Origin: a virus
Virus record (IMG/VR): IMGVR_UViG_3300021168_000063
Span: 1 to 36,733 of that record
Length of the DNA: 36,733 nucleotides
Reading direction: 5' to 3' (one strand)
Shown here: in pieces, positions 36,252-36,733 of the stretch
How positions within the stretch are numbered: position 1 is the stretch's first letter
Layout of the letters: each line of letters opens with the position of its first letter
The notes under the pieces: model-generated
Database searches by the model: none
Seen by the model: the letters and a program-made list of their open reading frames with translations, nothing else
What the model was told of the DNA's origin: nothing
Program-made: the position numbers and the translations under genes

Positions 36252-36733
36252 ATGTACGATAGCACAAACATAATTCAAACGACTTTGCCGGGTAATACTA
36301 CTTTTAGCAGTCTCATTGATTCATCTGCTCCAGACAATGTGATAAAAGCATATACTGGTGCGCCTGGTGTTTCATTACCCACCGATTCACCATCAGGTGC
36401 TACTGGTACAAACGGATTCACTTTGCTACAATTAGGAACAACGCAATTTTATCAAGAACAAGGCGCAGTATGGGTGCGATCAGTGGCAGGCCCTCAACCA
36501 TGGTTTAAACTACTACCCCCTATTAATCCTAATGCAGCCTCTGGATATCCATATGGACTCACAAATCTACCATTGGAATATATGGCACTAACCGCCGATG
36601 AGTCTATGTCTTTCAGTGTAATTCCTGGCATTTATATTGGTGATGCTACTGAATGTTTTAATCTTGGTGCTGAAATTCCTACCGGGGCTACTGGTCATGG
36701 ATTTGCAATGGAAGTTAAAACATTCCCGATTGT
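36252..36733 (+). CDS. Structural or fibre-type protein (N-terminal part, cut by window edge)
   Basis: ATG at 36252, open to the end of the window (160 codons). N-terminus MYDSTNIIQTTLPGNTTFSS. The segment GFTLLQLGTTQFYQEQGAVWVRSVAGPQPWF near 65-95 resembles the short W-rich modules in gp14, gp15 and gp18. The rest is Gly/Pro/Thr-rich with GATGTNG and GATGHG turns. The product is probably a virion protein of the fibre group. AAGGA precedes the start but lies within a perfect inverted repeat (arms 36230-36238 and 36240-36248). Confidence 0.6.
   Translation, partial: MYDSTNIIQTTLPGNTTFSSLIDSSAPDNVIKAYTGAPGVSLPTDSPSGATGTNGFTLLQLGTTQFYQEQGAVWVRSVAGPQPWFKLLPPINPNAASGYPYGLTNLPLEYMALTADESMSFSVIPGIYIGDATECFNLGAEIPTGATGHGFAMEVKTFPI

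Overview
The window is a contiguous piece of a T4-like myovirus genome (class Caudoviricetes). The DNA is AT-rich and gene-dense, with frequent 1-20 nt gene overlaps. Recognisable T4-type proteins are UvsX (5' part only), gp32-like SSB, gp17 and gp16 terminase subunits, gp4 head completion protein, gp18 sheath, gp19 tube, a gp48/gp54-like tube relative, gp13 and gp14 neck proteins, gp15 tail terminator and a gp1-like dNMP kinase. Several other families (a 580-aa protein, a GRPxKKKF-type virion protein, a four-CxxC zinc protein, MRAYE-start proteins) resemble ones I recall from uncultured aquatic T4-like phages. The host cannot be named from the sequence.

Layout. 1-1563 (-): uvsX and SSB. 1737-5095 (-): 580-aa unknown and gp17. 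5156-5737 (+): HNH nuclease. 5750-11249 (-): seven overlapping genes, several with N-termini like T4 capsid-targeting sequences, including a 1208-aa multi-module protein that looks like a prohead-processed polyprotein. 11292-19455 (-): gp16, gp4, a homing-type HNH nuclease, structural proteins, gp19, a GNAT-like protein and an enlarged gp18. 19556-24938: zinc protein, dNMP kinase (-), GH19 endolysin, a packaged-type protein, a virion protein and a glycine-rich fibre. 24999-25823 (-): gp13. 25854-30330 (-): a 403-aa basic protein followed by 14 tandem, diverged, paralogous small genes. 30544-33728 (-): 168-aa unknown, gp15, gp14. 33828-36733 (+): fibre-type proteins, one with an SGNH esterase domain.

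Regulation. Octamers of the form NNTAAATA, like the T4 late box TATAAATA, lie about 20-40 nt before most late transcription units. The 403-aa gene and small-gene array instead have a consensus sigma70-type promoter (TTGACA, 17 nt, TACAAT) and no late box, so they are probably early genes. Rho-independent terminators separate most units.

Most interesting points: (1) the 14-member small-gene family with a C-terminal D-T-P-x-x-R-L motif, in which many downstream start codons are embedded in the codons of the upstream C-terminus; (2) the putative packaged-protein operon and polyprotein; (3) an orphan late promoter plus terminator around an ORF-less segment (candidate small RNA); (4) two perfect hairpins in the SSB leader, suggestive of autogenous control as in T4 gene 32. 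No CRISPR array, IS element or functional tRNA was seen, and no gene-free stretch exceeds 300 bases.
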